Source: CAZTTH01 sp964615975
GTDB lineage: Bacteria; Verrucomicrobiota; Lentisphaeria; JABSQK01; JAJFLO01
DNA: 5,962 bases
Reading direction: 5' to 3'
Assembly: GCA_964615975.1 (NCBI GenBank)
Contig: CAZTTH010000104.1
Span: 1 to 5,962 of the forward strand
Shown here: positions 1 to 4,909 of the stretch, piece after piece
How positions within the stretch are numbered: position 1 is the first letter of the stretch
Layout of the letters: each line of letters opens with the position of its first letter
Made by a program: the position numbers and the translations under genes
Notes under the pieces: model-generated
The model's input: the letters and a program-made list of their open reading frames with translations, nothing else
Databases searched by the model: none
Told to the model about the DNA's origin: nothing

Positions 1-2
1 CA

Positions 3-170
3 GCGATGAATCACTGGGCTAATATCATGCATCCCTATTGGGATTAGGAGGAATTTCTCTATAATTTTACCGCTCAGGCCATGATGATTTACCGCGATAA
101 GAAATTCAGTTTGGTTGTCAACCATGCCGAGGAAGGCAGACAAGTGCCCATGCTAGATTGTGAGCAATGA
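3..170 (+). pseudogene. Decayed C-terminal remnant of a sulfatase-like protein (5' end outside window)
   Basis: The frame ending at TGA 168-170 reads AMNHWANIMHPYWD, then an in-frame TAG at 45-47, then EEFLYNFTAQ, AMMIYRDKKFSLVVNH and AEEGRQVPMLDCEQ. The MxYRDKKFxLVVxH...MLDxE pattern resembles the C-terminal end of arylsulfatase-type proteins, where an 'M-[IY]-R-D-x-R-[YF]-K-L-V' strand is followed by 'G-E-L-[YF]-D-L-E-x-D-P'. The match is from memory of the family, not from a search. The internal TAG and the stop just before the expected DP motif suggest a broken gene. Its final TGA overlaps the next gene's ATG (ATGA, 167-170). The AGGAGGA at 46-52 looks like a perfect ribosome-binding site but has no start codon at a usable distance; the first ATG is at 81. 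The alternative is a 29-residue unknown peptide from 81. Confidence 0.4.
38..65 (+). promoter_or_regulatory. Candidate sigma-70-type promoter ahead of the first glycosyltransferase
   Basis: A perfect TATAAT lies at 60-65. TTGGGA at 38-43 (4 of 6 matches to TTGACA) is 16 bases upstream. Transcription would start near 72 and give a leader of about 95 bases before the ATG at 167. It sits inside the decayed coding remnant. Chance occurrence in AT-rich sequence is quite possible. Confidence 0.3.
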
Positions 171-1291
171 AAATCGGATTTATATGTCATGAATACCCGG
201 CCATTACCGCCGCGTTCGGCGGTATCGGCACTGCTACCCAGGTGATTGCCGAATCCCTCGTCAAGTCAGGTCATCAGGCCATCGTTTACGTTCCTTCATC
301 CACAACGCTATCATCTTCCCAAATCAACGGCGTGGTGATCAAAGTCATAAACTGCAAAGGAACGATCAACACGATACTGCAATGCAAACAGCAACTGCGG
401 GGCGATCGTCAAGCCGGTCATGCCGATCTGATCGAAAGTCCGGAGTGCACCGCGCATCTCATGCCCAAAATATCCGGAACCGTTGTGCGCCTGCATGGCA
501 GTCATCATTTCTGGTGTCAAACTCTGCCCCAGAAAAAGCGGCTCTTGCGCTTGTTATTGGAACAGTGGGGGGTCAGAAGCGCGACCGGATTGATCGCGGT
601 GAGCCGCTTTACCGCGGAGATCACCCGCAAGGCGATGGGGCTCGGGGATCTTGCCATTCCGGTAATCTACAATCCCGTTGACACCGATTTTTTTGCGCCA
701 CAGGCGAATGGAGCAGAGCCGATGCAGATCAGTTTTGTCGGCAGTGTCGTCGAGAAGAAGGGTATTCGTGAACTGTGTTTAGCGATGCCGATGGTATTGA
801 AAAAGTTTCCTGAAGCGATCCTCAAGGTGGCGGGCAGGGATTGTCGGGGACCTCAAGGTGAAATGTCATTTACCGAATTAATAAAAAAAGAATTGGACGA
901 CGCGACGCTGAAGCACATTCACTTTCTCGGACCTCAATCAAGACTGGCGGTAAAGGAGTTGATGACTTCTTCCGCGGTGTGTGTCTTTCCTTCCTACATG
1001 GAAACCCAGGGAATCGTGGTCGCCGAAGCGATGGCGACGGGACGACCAGTCATCGTTGGCAGAACCGGTCCGGGACCGGAAGTCATGGGGGAGGATGGTG
1101 AATGCGGCTGGCTGGTCGATCCGAAAAATCCGGAAACGATCGGTGAACGGATCTGCCGATTGTTGACCTCTCCGGATGTTGCCGCGGAGATGGGAGAGCG
1201 GGCGCGAAAACGGGCGGTGGAACGGTTTTCAGTCGATGTCTGTATGCGCCGGAACCTGGAGTTTTATAATGAGATGATGAAACGCTGTTAA
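167..1291 (+). CDS. GT4-family glycosyltransferase (polysaccharide biosynthesis)
   Basis: This 374-residue protein is full length for a GT4 (GT-B fold) retaining glycosyltransferase and should be cytosolic or membrane-associated. The N-terminal acceptor-side domain starts with MKIGFICHEYP and the glycine loop GGIG (residues 18-21). The inter-domain region has AVSRFTAE (144-151) and NPVDTDFFAP (169-178), a typical GT4 linker. The C-terminal donor-binding domain starts near residue 187 with SFVGSVVEKKG. The EX7E motif is E279-TQGIVVA-E287, within PSYMETQGIVVAEAMATGRPVI, followed by GPGPEV and GWLVDP. No transmembrane segment is evident. Donor and acceptor sugars cannot be predicted. The ATG overlaps the stop of the upstream remnant; the nearest purine match is GAG at 162-164, only 2 bases away, so initiation may be weak or translationally coupled. 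GC is high in places (41 of 60 bases at 1021-1080). Confidence 0.93.
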   Translation: MKIGFICHEYPAITAAFGGIGTATQVIAESLVKSGHQAIVYVPSSTTLSSSQINGVVIKVINCKGTINTILQCKQQLRGDRQAGHADLIESPECTAHLMPKISGTVVRLHGSHHFWCQTLPQKKRLLRLLLEQWGVRSATGLIAVSRFTAEITRKAMGLGDLAIPVIYNPVDTDFFAPQANGAEPMQISFVGSVVEKKGIRELCLAMPMVLKKFPEAILKVAGRDCRGPQGEMSFTELIKKELDDATLKHIHFLGPQSRLAVKELMTSSAVCVFPSYMETQGIVVAEAMATGRPVIVGRTGPGPEVMGEDGECGWLVDPKNPETIGERICRLLTSPDVAAEMGERARKRAVERFSVDVCMRRNLEFYNEMMKRC

Positions 1292-1304
1292 ATACAGTTT
1301 TTTT
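1281..1304 (+). terminator. Weak possible intrinsic terminator overlapping the stop codon
   Basis: CTGT (1285-1288) can pair with ACAG (1294-1297) around a five-base loop containing the TAA stop. The stem may extend imperfectly through AAACG against the following T run (1298-1304, seven Ts). The perfect stem is only four pairs, so this is marginal; the T run may simply be the border of the adjacent repeat. Confidence 0.2.
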
Positions 1305-1337
1305 AACCGCGGATGGCATGGATTAACACGGATTAAT
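1303..1337 (+). repeat. Dispersed extragenic repeat, forward unit (left end of module 1)
   Basis: The sequence begins TTAACCGCGGATGGCATGG and continues GATTAACACGGATT. It contains successive 'CGGAT / TGGATTAACACGGAT' words typical of a widely dispersed intergenic repeat family in bacterial genomes. It follows a T run and is mirrored by the reverse-oriented units at 1568-1604 and 1858-1891. Confidence 0.7.
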
Positions 1338-1364
1338 GAGAGTAATACATATTCCAGATATGCT

Positions 1365-1502
1365 TGTCAGCGTGACATTCTCGCCCTGTGGCGAGAATGG
1401 GTCACCGTCGGTGGTGAATGTTCTGAAAACCTAAATTTTCGAACCCTCATCGCCACCGGTGACGAGTTGTTCAAACTTAATCGTAGAACAACCGCGCTGA
1501 CA
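1365..1502. other. Compact multi-hairpin element, candidate structured RNA or ssDNA fold
   Basis: Stems found by eye, in order. Closing stem: TGTCAGCG 1365-1372 with CGCTGACA 1495-1502, extendable by a GU and a GC pair to 1374/1493. Hairpin a: CATTCTCGCC 1376-1385 with GGCGAGAATG 1390-1399, ten perfect pairs and loop CTGT; alternatively GTGAC/GTCAC (1372-1376/1401-1405) stacks outside it with a two-base bulge. Hairpin b: TCACC 1402-1406 with GGTGA 1413-1417. Hairpin c: GTTC/GAAC (1420-1423/1441-1444) plus GAAAA/TTTTC (1425-1429/1436-1440), one-base bulge. Hairpin d: CTCATCGCC 1446-1454 with GGTGACGAG 1458-1466, one mismatch and one GU. Hairpin e: TTGTTC 1467-1472 with GAACAA 1486-1491. Nearly every base is accounted for. 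It is not a tRNA, and I do not recognise the family. No strand can be assigned because the stems pair on either strand; no terminator-like T run follows. Confidence 0.45.
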
Positions 1503-1567
1503 CTGGCGATTGCAATCAGGTCCCTTAAGAAATGACGCATATGAATTTCAACCCGATTCATAAAAAA

Positions 1568-1604
1568 ATATCCGCGAAAATCCGCGCTATCGGTGGTAAA
1601 AAAA
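1568..1604 (-). repeat. Dispersed extragenic repeat, reverse unit (right end of module 1)
   Basis: ATCCGCGAAAATCCGCG followed by CTATCGGTGGTAAAAAAA is the reverse-complement form of the 'TTTTACCACCGAT..CGCGGAT..CGCGGAT' unit. It faces the forward unit at 1303-1337, so the two ends of module 1 are imperfect inverted repeats. Confidence 0.65.
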
Positions 1605-1630
1605 TGATTGATTATATAACTGCAGATGAC

Positions 1631-1650
1631 TCGGATTAACGCGGATAAAT
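1631..1650 (+). repeat. Dispersed extragenic repeat, forward unit (left end of module 2)
   Basis: TCGGATTAACGCGGATAAAT is a short forward copy of the same repeat family as at 1303-1337. The expected TTAACCGC start is missing or degenerate (the preceding bases read CTGCAGATGAC). It pairs in orientation with the reverse unit at 1858-1891. Confidence 0.6.
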
Positions 1651-1720
1651 ACATGAATGGATATCGCAACGAGATATGGTTATCCTTCCGGTTATATGAT
1701 ACGCAATCCAGCAAATCAGA

Positions 1721-1745
1721 CAGGTACAAACTTCGCTTGTCCCTG
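1721..1745. other. Hairpin in module 2
   Basis: CAGG (1721-1724) pairs with CCTG (1742-1745) and ACAA (1726-1729) with TTGT (1737-1740), separated by a single T/C mismatch, with a seven-base loop ACTTCGC. No T run follows, so it is not an intrinsic terminator. Confidence 0.4.
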
Positions 1746-1757
1746 ACCAATTCTCGG

Positions 1758-1786
1758 CAGGCGGTATTCTCCCGGAGAATACCCTG
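1758..1786. other. Strong bulged hairpin in module 2
   Basis: GGTATTCTC (1763-1771) pairs perfectly with GAGAATACC (1775-1783) around a three-base loop. CAG (1758-1760) pairs with CTG (1784-1786) outside a two-base bulge. Module 1 contains a similar stem (ATTCTC with GAGAAT, two-base bulge below it) at 1372-1405, suggesting the modules share an architecture. No T run follows. Confidence 0.5.
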
Positions 1787-1857
1787 AATCTCGCGACTTA
1801 TTCGATAAATGCGATTAATAATGTTATCAGAAAAGTCAGTGCCGAATTCTAATTCTT

Positions 1858-1891
1858 ATCCGCGTATATCCTGGCAATCCGTGGTTAAAAA
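1858..1891 (-). repeat. Dispersed extragenic repeat, reverse unit (right end of module 2, abutting the next gene)
   Basis: ATCCGCGTATATCCTGGC followed by AATCCGTGGTTAAAAA is the reverse form of the repeat family. It ends only about 9 bases before the ATG at 1900, leaving no room for a normal leader. Its CCGTGGTTAA (1879-1888) is the exact inverted counterpart of TTAACCACGG at 3053-3062 on the other side of the gene. Confidence 0.7.
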
Positions 1892-1899
1892 TAAGTAAG

Positions 1900-3084
1900 A
1901 TGTTGAAAGTCGAAAAACTCGTGATTGTCTCCCATGTCCGCCATTATCAATTCGAGGGCAAAGTGTATGCCTATACTCCTTATATGAAGGAGATTGAAAT
2001 CTGGGCGGATTTGTTTGCGTCCATCGTCATCGCGGCGCCGTGTTGGAACACTGATCCGCCTCAGGATGCCCGTCCCTGCTCCCGCTCAAATGTTCGGGTG
2101 GAACCGATTCCGGAAACGGGGGGGCGCACAATTTTAAGTAAACTACATCAGTTGGTGATGTTGCCATGCGTGTTATTTTGCCTCTGTCGATCGATGCGAA
2201 AAGCCGATGCGATTCATGTTCGTTGTCCGGGAAATCTTGGATTGCTGGGGGCGATTCTGGCGCGCCTATTTTCCCCTTGCCGCATTGCCAAATACGCCGG
2301 ACAATGGCCGGATTATCCCGGTGAATACTGGACGGTAAGACTGCAAAAATCCTTGCTCCGTTCGCGCTGGTGGGGAGCGCCGGTGACGGTTTATGGCCAA
2401 TGGCCGGGGCAACCGCCGCATATCATTCCGTTTTTTACCTCAATCATGACCAATGATGAGATGCAAATGGCAAGCGGGATGGCATCCGCAAGGGAAGAAA
2501 AATCGAACTCAGTTCGTTTATTGTATGTAGGGCGGTTGTCAGCCGCCAAAAATGTCGATACCCTGGTCGCTGCCATCAACCGGCTCGCGCAGATGAATAT
2601 CCCGGTTCAATGTTCCATCATTGGCGATGGTCCGCAGCGTCAGCGATTGGAAGCGCTGATCGAGAGTGATCAGGCGAAAGCAGCAATCGTTTTTCGCGGC
2701 GCGCTTGATTATCGGGAAGTTCTGGATGAATACGCCTGTTGCGATGTGCTGGTGCTGATGTCCGAGACCGAAGGCTGGCCCAAAGCGATCACGGAAGCCA
2801 TGGCATTCGGGCTGATTTGTATCGGGTCGAATCGGGGGTTGGTACCGCAGATACTGGGGGAGGGGCGGGGACTGCTGCTCGAACCCGGAGATGTCGAAGG
2901 GTTGACAAAATATTTAAAAGAGATAATTGATCATCCGGAAAAGTATCAGGAGATGCGGACCAAAGCCGCGGCATGGTCGCGGCAGTTCACTCTTGAGAAT
3001 CTGGGGGATGCCTTGAAGGAATTGATGGAAAACAAATGGGGAGTCAAATTAATTAACCACGGCGGCACTGAGACACAGAGTTAG
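1900..3084 (+). CDS. GT4-family glycosyltransferase with repeat-derived C-terminal tail
   Basis: This 394-residue GT-B-fold glycosyltransferase has an N-terminal domain from VEKLVIVSHVRHY and a conserved-looking HVRCPGNLGLLGA segment (106-118), common in GT4 enzymes of exopolysaccharide clusters. The donor domain opens at RLLYVGRLSAAKN (206-218), with IIGDGPQRQRLE (240-251). The EX7E motif is E291-GWPKAIT-E299, in MSETEGWPKAITEAMAFG, followed by GRGLLLEPGD. No transmembrane helix is clear; 85-97 is hydrophobic but short. Donor and acceptor are unknown. The last residues (about 384-394, LINHGGTETQS) are translated from a dispersed repeat beginning at 3053, so the ancestral stop has probably been lost and the natural end lies near ELMENKW. 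No Shine-Dalgarno is visible before the ATG; TTG at 1903 is an alternative start. Confidence 0.92.
   Translation: MLKVEKLVIVSHVRHYQFEGKVYAYTPYMKEIEIWADLFASIVIAAPCWNTDPPQDARPCSRSNVRVEPIPETGGRTILSKLHQLVMLPCVLFCLCRSMRKADAIHVRCPGNLGLLGAILARLFSPCRIAKYAGQWPDYPGEYWTVRLQKSLLRSRWWGAPVTVYGQWPGQPPHIIPFFTSIMTNDEMQMASGMASAREEKSNSVRLLYVGRLSAAKNVDTLVAAINRLAQMNIPVQCSIIGDGPQRQRLEALIESDQAKAAIVFRGALDYREVLDEYACCDVLVLMSETEGWPKAITEAMAFGLICIGSNRGLVPQILGEGRGLLLEPGDVEGLTKYLKEIIDHPEKYQEMRTKAAAWSRQFTLENLGDALKELMENKWGVKLINHGGTETQS
3053..3080 (+). repeat. Dispersed repeat unit covering the 3' end of the second glycosyltransferase gene
   Basis: TTAACCACGGCGGCACTGAG followed by ACACAGAG matches the common intergenic 'TTAACCACGGAGGCACxGAGxCACxGAG' style of repeat. 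It is read in frame as NHGGTETQ, a peptide signature typical of coding frames running into such repeats. The stop TAG at 3082-3084 comes just after it. Confidence 0.7.
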
Positions 3085-3133
3085 GGAGTAAGGAACGAGG
3101 AATCAAATGCACCTTGGTCCTCATTCTATTTCT

Positions 3134-3156
3134 GACCACGAAATGCTCAGCACAGC
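3134..3156 (+). repeat. Short partial copy of the AACCACGAAAT repeat
   Basis: GACCACGAAATGCTCAGCACAGC is a diverged copy of the core found at 3224-3246 and 4764-4786 (AACCACGAAATA followed by CTCGAACCACAC or GTCGAAGCACAC). The rest of the 3085-3180 gap shows nothing recognisable. Confidence 0.5.
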
Positions 3157-3180
3157 AGAGCCGCAACCCATTCTGGATTT

Positions 3181-3290
3181 TCGCGCCAAGCCGCAATGGC
3201 GCAAATTTAAGAAATAAAATTTTAACCACGAAATACTCGAACCACACTAAATTAAGTAAAAACGCATCCGATTCTCCGTGTCTACGCGGG
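3181..3290 (+). repeat. 110-base direct repeat, left copy, upstream of the GT-C-like gene
   Basis: This copy aligns without gaps to 4721-4830 at a constant offset of 1540; by hand count 92 of 110 positions match. Shared landmarks are CGCAATGGCGCAAA, AAAATTTTAACCACGAAAT, CACACTAAATTAAGTAAAAA and GATTCTCC. It is a composite of three dispersed-repeat styles: a GCGCAA motif, an AACCACGAAAT motif and a reversed CTCCGTG motif. It ends about 18 bases before the start codon at 3309. Confidence 0.85.
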
Positions 3291-3308
3291 TAAAAACTGG
3301 ATCAATCG

Positions 3309-4616
3309 ATGAATCATCAAAACATACTCGGTCTGCCGATTAAAACCGGTTTGAGTTATATCGTTCTTTTTAGTATTGCTGCTGTTGTTTATAGCGTATT
3401 ATGGCCGCAGGCACCCATACTGAAAGCGGATTCAATTGGATATATGCAAACAGCACAGGACCTCGCGGATTGCAGCATAGACAAATTAAATAAACGAACT
3501 CCCGGACTGCCTTTGTTTTTAATGTTGACTGGCGCCGTCAATGGACCAACTAAATTGTTTTGGTACGTTTCTTTGTTACTCCACTTCAGCGTCATCTGGT
3601 TTCTGGCAGCGATACTGAAACAAGCTGGCGCCAGAGAAACAAAGCTCATCATATTTTGCGGGTTGCTGTTATTGCCGCCATACGTCGAAAATGCCGGGTA
3701 TGTGATGACCGAAAATCTAACTGAATTTTGTCTCTGCTTTGCAATATTCGCCATGGTTCACTGGTACCAAACGAAATATTGGAGATGGCTGGGATTCGCT
3801 TCGCTCGCGATTGCTTATGCCGGTCTAATTCGTCCTACCTATCAGATATTTGCACTTGCAATCCTAATTTTTGTATTAATCGCATCCGCCATATTCAGCA
3901 TCGCGAAATTAAAACGGATTGAATTACTGATAGCAAGCCTCCTGCTCATTTCCTGCTCGGTGATTATTAATGGCGGGTTATCGATTTATAACCAATCGAA
4001 GTTTGGATATGGTGGTATGACACCAATGTTGGGATTTCATTTAAGTACCAAGACGCTTCGATTTCTCGAACGACTTCCGGATCAATATGCGGATTTCAGG
4101 GAATATTTAATTGAAGGTAGAAACAGGGAACTCATCAAACGTGGAAGTTCTCATACTGGATTTCAATATATTTTTTCTCTTGATATCCCAGGGATTCAAC
4201 AACAAACAGGATTATCACTGGCCGAGGCGGCAAAATTTATGCAGCATATAAATATCATGTTAATAAAAAGCGCGCCGCTTGAATACTTATTTGAAGTGTG
4301 TAAATCCATTGTCCATTTTTGGTTTCCGGCATATGGAGGATTGGCAAATATGAATTCACGACCACTGCAGCTGATATGGACCGTGATCCACTTCGGTTTA
4401 TTAACAATTTTTGCAATCCAGCTAGTGGTAATCCTGGGAGTCAATCTTTTTAATTTTAGTTTGAGGTGTTTTCCTGATAATCAATCATTCACCCAGATTA
4501 TAACCTCGCAAAATATTTCATGGATTGCTTATGGCTTGGCCGGGATAACCATCCTATACACCATGTTGATCAGTAGTGTGGTGGATATCGGTGCATCCCA
4601 GGCATCGTTCAGGTGA
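3309..4616 (+). CDS. Multi-pass membrane protein, likely GT-C-type glycosyltransferase, probably frameshifted near the C terminus
   Basis: The 435-residue reading frame has about eight to ten hydrophobic segments (near 14-33, 84-103, 112-126, 132-151, 158-198, 204-222, 354-380 and 403-422). Features shared with GT-C enzymes of the PMT/ArnT type are an acidic residue in the first external loop (KADSIGYMQTA, D41), RTPGLPLFL after it (63-71), TENLTEF (134-140) and LIRPTYQ (174-179). Such enzymes transfer sugar from polyprenyl-phosphate donors on the outer face of the inner membrane. A soluble loop spans about 223-350. Family assignment is by motif, so donor and acceptor are unknown. The frame ends ...VVDIGASQASFR at 4616, while the +1 frame continues with a hydrophobic helix to 4716, implying an original length near 468 residues. 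Base composition is lower than in the flanking genes (21 of 60 GC at 4081-4140). No Shine-Dalgarno is visible. Confidence 0.8.
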   Translation: MNHQNILGLPIKTGLSYIVLFSIAAVVYSVLWPQAPILKADSIGYMQTAQDLADCSIDKLNKRTPGLPLFLMLTGAVNGPTKLFWYVSLLLHFSVIWFLAAILKQAGARETKLIIFCGLLLLPPYVENAGYVMTENLTEFCLCFAIFAMVHWYQTKYWRWLGFASLAIAYAGLIRPTYQIFALAILIFVLIASAIFSIAKLKRIELLIASLLLISCSVIINGGLSIYNQSKFGYGGMTPMLGFHLSTKTLRFLERLPDQYADFREYLIEGRNRELIKRGSSHTGFQYIFSLDIPGIQQQTGLSLAEAAKFMQHINIMLIKSAPLEYLFEVCKSIVHFWFPAYGGLANMNSRPLQLIWTVIHFGLLTIFAIQLVVILGVNLFNFSLRCFPDNQSFTQIITSQNISWIAYGLAGITILYTMLISSVVDIGASQASFR

Positions 4617-4716
4617 TGCCGTATGGATATTCATGATATTTTTGGGAATGATAATCTGGCGTGATATGATCACTGCTGTCAGGAATATGGAGGTCAACCG
4701 GCAGCAACCCGATTGA
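4603..4716 (+). pseudogene. Out-of-frame C-terminal fragment of the GT-C-like protein
   Basis: From 4603 the frame one base ahead of the upstream gene encodes 37 residues, HRSGDA, VWIFMIFLGMIIW, RDMITAVRNMEVNRQQPD, ending at TGA 4714-4716. The hydrophobic stretch would make a final membrane helix with a basic tail. GASQ (in frame) joined to HRSGDAVWIF (next frame) gives a continuous, sensible C terminus, and GT-C proteins commonly end with a '[ED]-x-G-x-x-R-x-R' segment followed by a last helix. A one-base indel near 4601-4603 explains this; a sequencing error is equally possible. Confidence 0.65.
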
Positions 4717-4720
4717 TACC

Positions 4721-4830
4721 TCACGCCCAGTCGCAATGGCGCAAATCAAAGCGCTAAAATTTTAACCACGAAATAGTCGAAGCACACTAAATTAAGTAAA
4801 AATGTATTCGATTCTCCATGCCTCCGTGGT
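4721..4830 (+). repeat. 110-base direct repeat, right copy, downstream of the GT-C-like gene
   Basis: This is the partner of 3181-3290, 92 of 110 identical and gap-free. It starts four bases after the stop of the frameshifted fragment. Its right end, CTCCGTGGTTGT, keeps the CCGTGGTT word better than the left copy (CTACGCGGGTAA). The two copies bracket the GT-C-like gene almost exactly. Confidence 0.85.
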
Positions 4831-4865
4831 TGTATTATCGATATGAATCCTCTCATTTCTGCATT

Positions 4866-4900
4866 CCCTTTCGTGTGGTAAGTGGGTTTCGTGGTTTTAC
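4866..4900 (-). repeat. Reverse-oriented AACCACGAAA repeat unit before the third glycosyltransferase
   Basis: TTTCGTGGTT (4887-4896) is the exact reverse complement of AACCACGAAA at 4764-4773, and the upstream TTTCGTGTGG (4870-4879) resembles the second half of that unit in reverse. Together they make an imperfect inverted repeat spanning about 4759-4900, the same end-to-end inverted layout as in the 1292-1899 gap. It ends about 10 bases before the next start codon. Confidence 0.6.
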
Positions 4901-4909
4901 CCTACGTAT

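Larger units (their letters stand above)
1292..1899. other. Gene-free 608-base spacer made of two inverted-repeat-bounded modules
   Basis: No credible protein gene is present on either strand. The region reads as two successive modules. Module 1 (about 1297-1604) begins with a forward repeat unit and ends with the same kind of unit in reverse. Module 2 (about 1631-1891) repeats that arrangement. Module 1 contains a compact multi-hairpin core (1365-1502) and module 2 contains two bulged hairpins (1721-1745, 1758-1786). I see nothing recognisable in 1505-1560, 1651-1720 or 1787-1857. The boundaries are drawn by eye. The arrangement resembles small non-autonomous repeat elements, but no target-site duplication was recognised. 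Confidence 0.55.

Noticed and set aside
1372..1405. Intrinsic terminator for the first glycosyltransferase gene
   Set aside because: The stem is strong, but no T run follows it on either strand.
1365..1502. tRNA or tmRNA interpretation of the multi-arm fold
   Set aside because: There is no T-loop consensus, the closing stem and arm sizes are wrong, and 138 bases with five hairpins does not match a cloverleaf.
1367..1750. 127-codon minus-strand open frame in the large gap
   Set aside because: It runs through two repeat units and the hairpin core, its residues show no domain pattern, and part of it is simply the translated repeat (for example FFTTDSADFRGYFF). Treated as chance.
1760..1771. 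Possible ops/RfaH site (GGCGGTA, as found upstream of polysaccharide operons)
   Set aside because: Only the first seven bases match GGCGGTAGCGTG and the rest diverges; the match is part of a hairpin stem.
3053..3247. Minus-strand 64-codon frame across the repeat region downstream of the second glycosyltransferase
   Set aside because: It is composed of translated repeat sequence (such as FAPLRLGAKI and FVVKILF) and overlaps the end of the real gene.
1303..4900. CRISPR array or insertion sequence explaining the repeats
   Set aside because: Spacing is irregular, copies are diverged and in both orientations, there are no uniform spacers, and no transposase or cas gene is present in the window.
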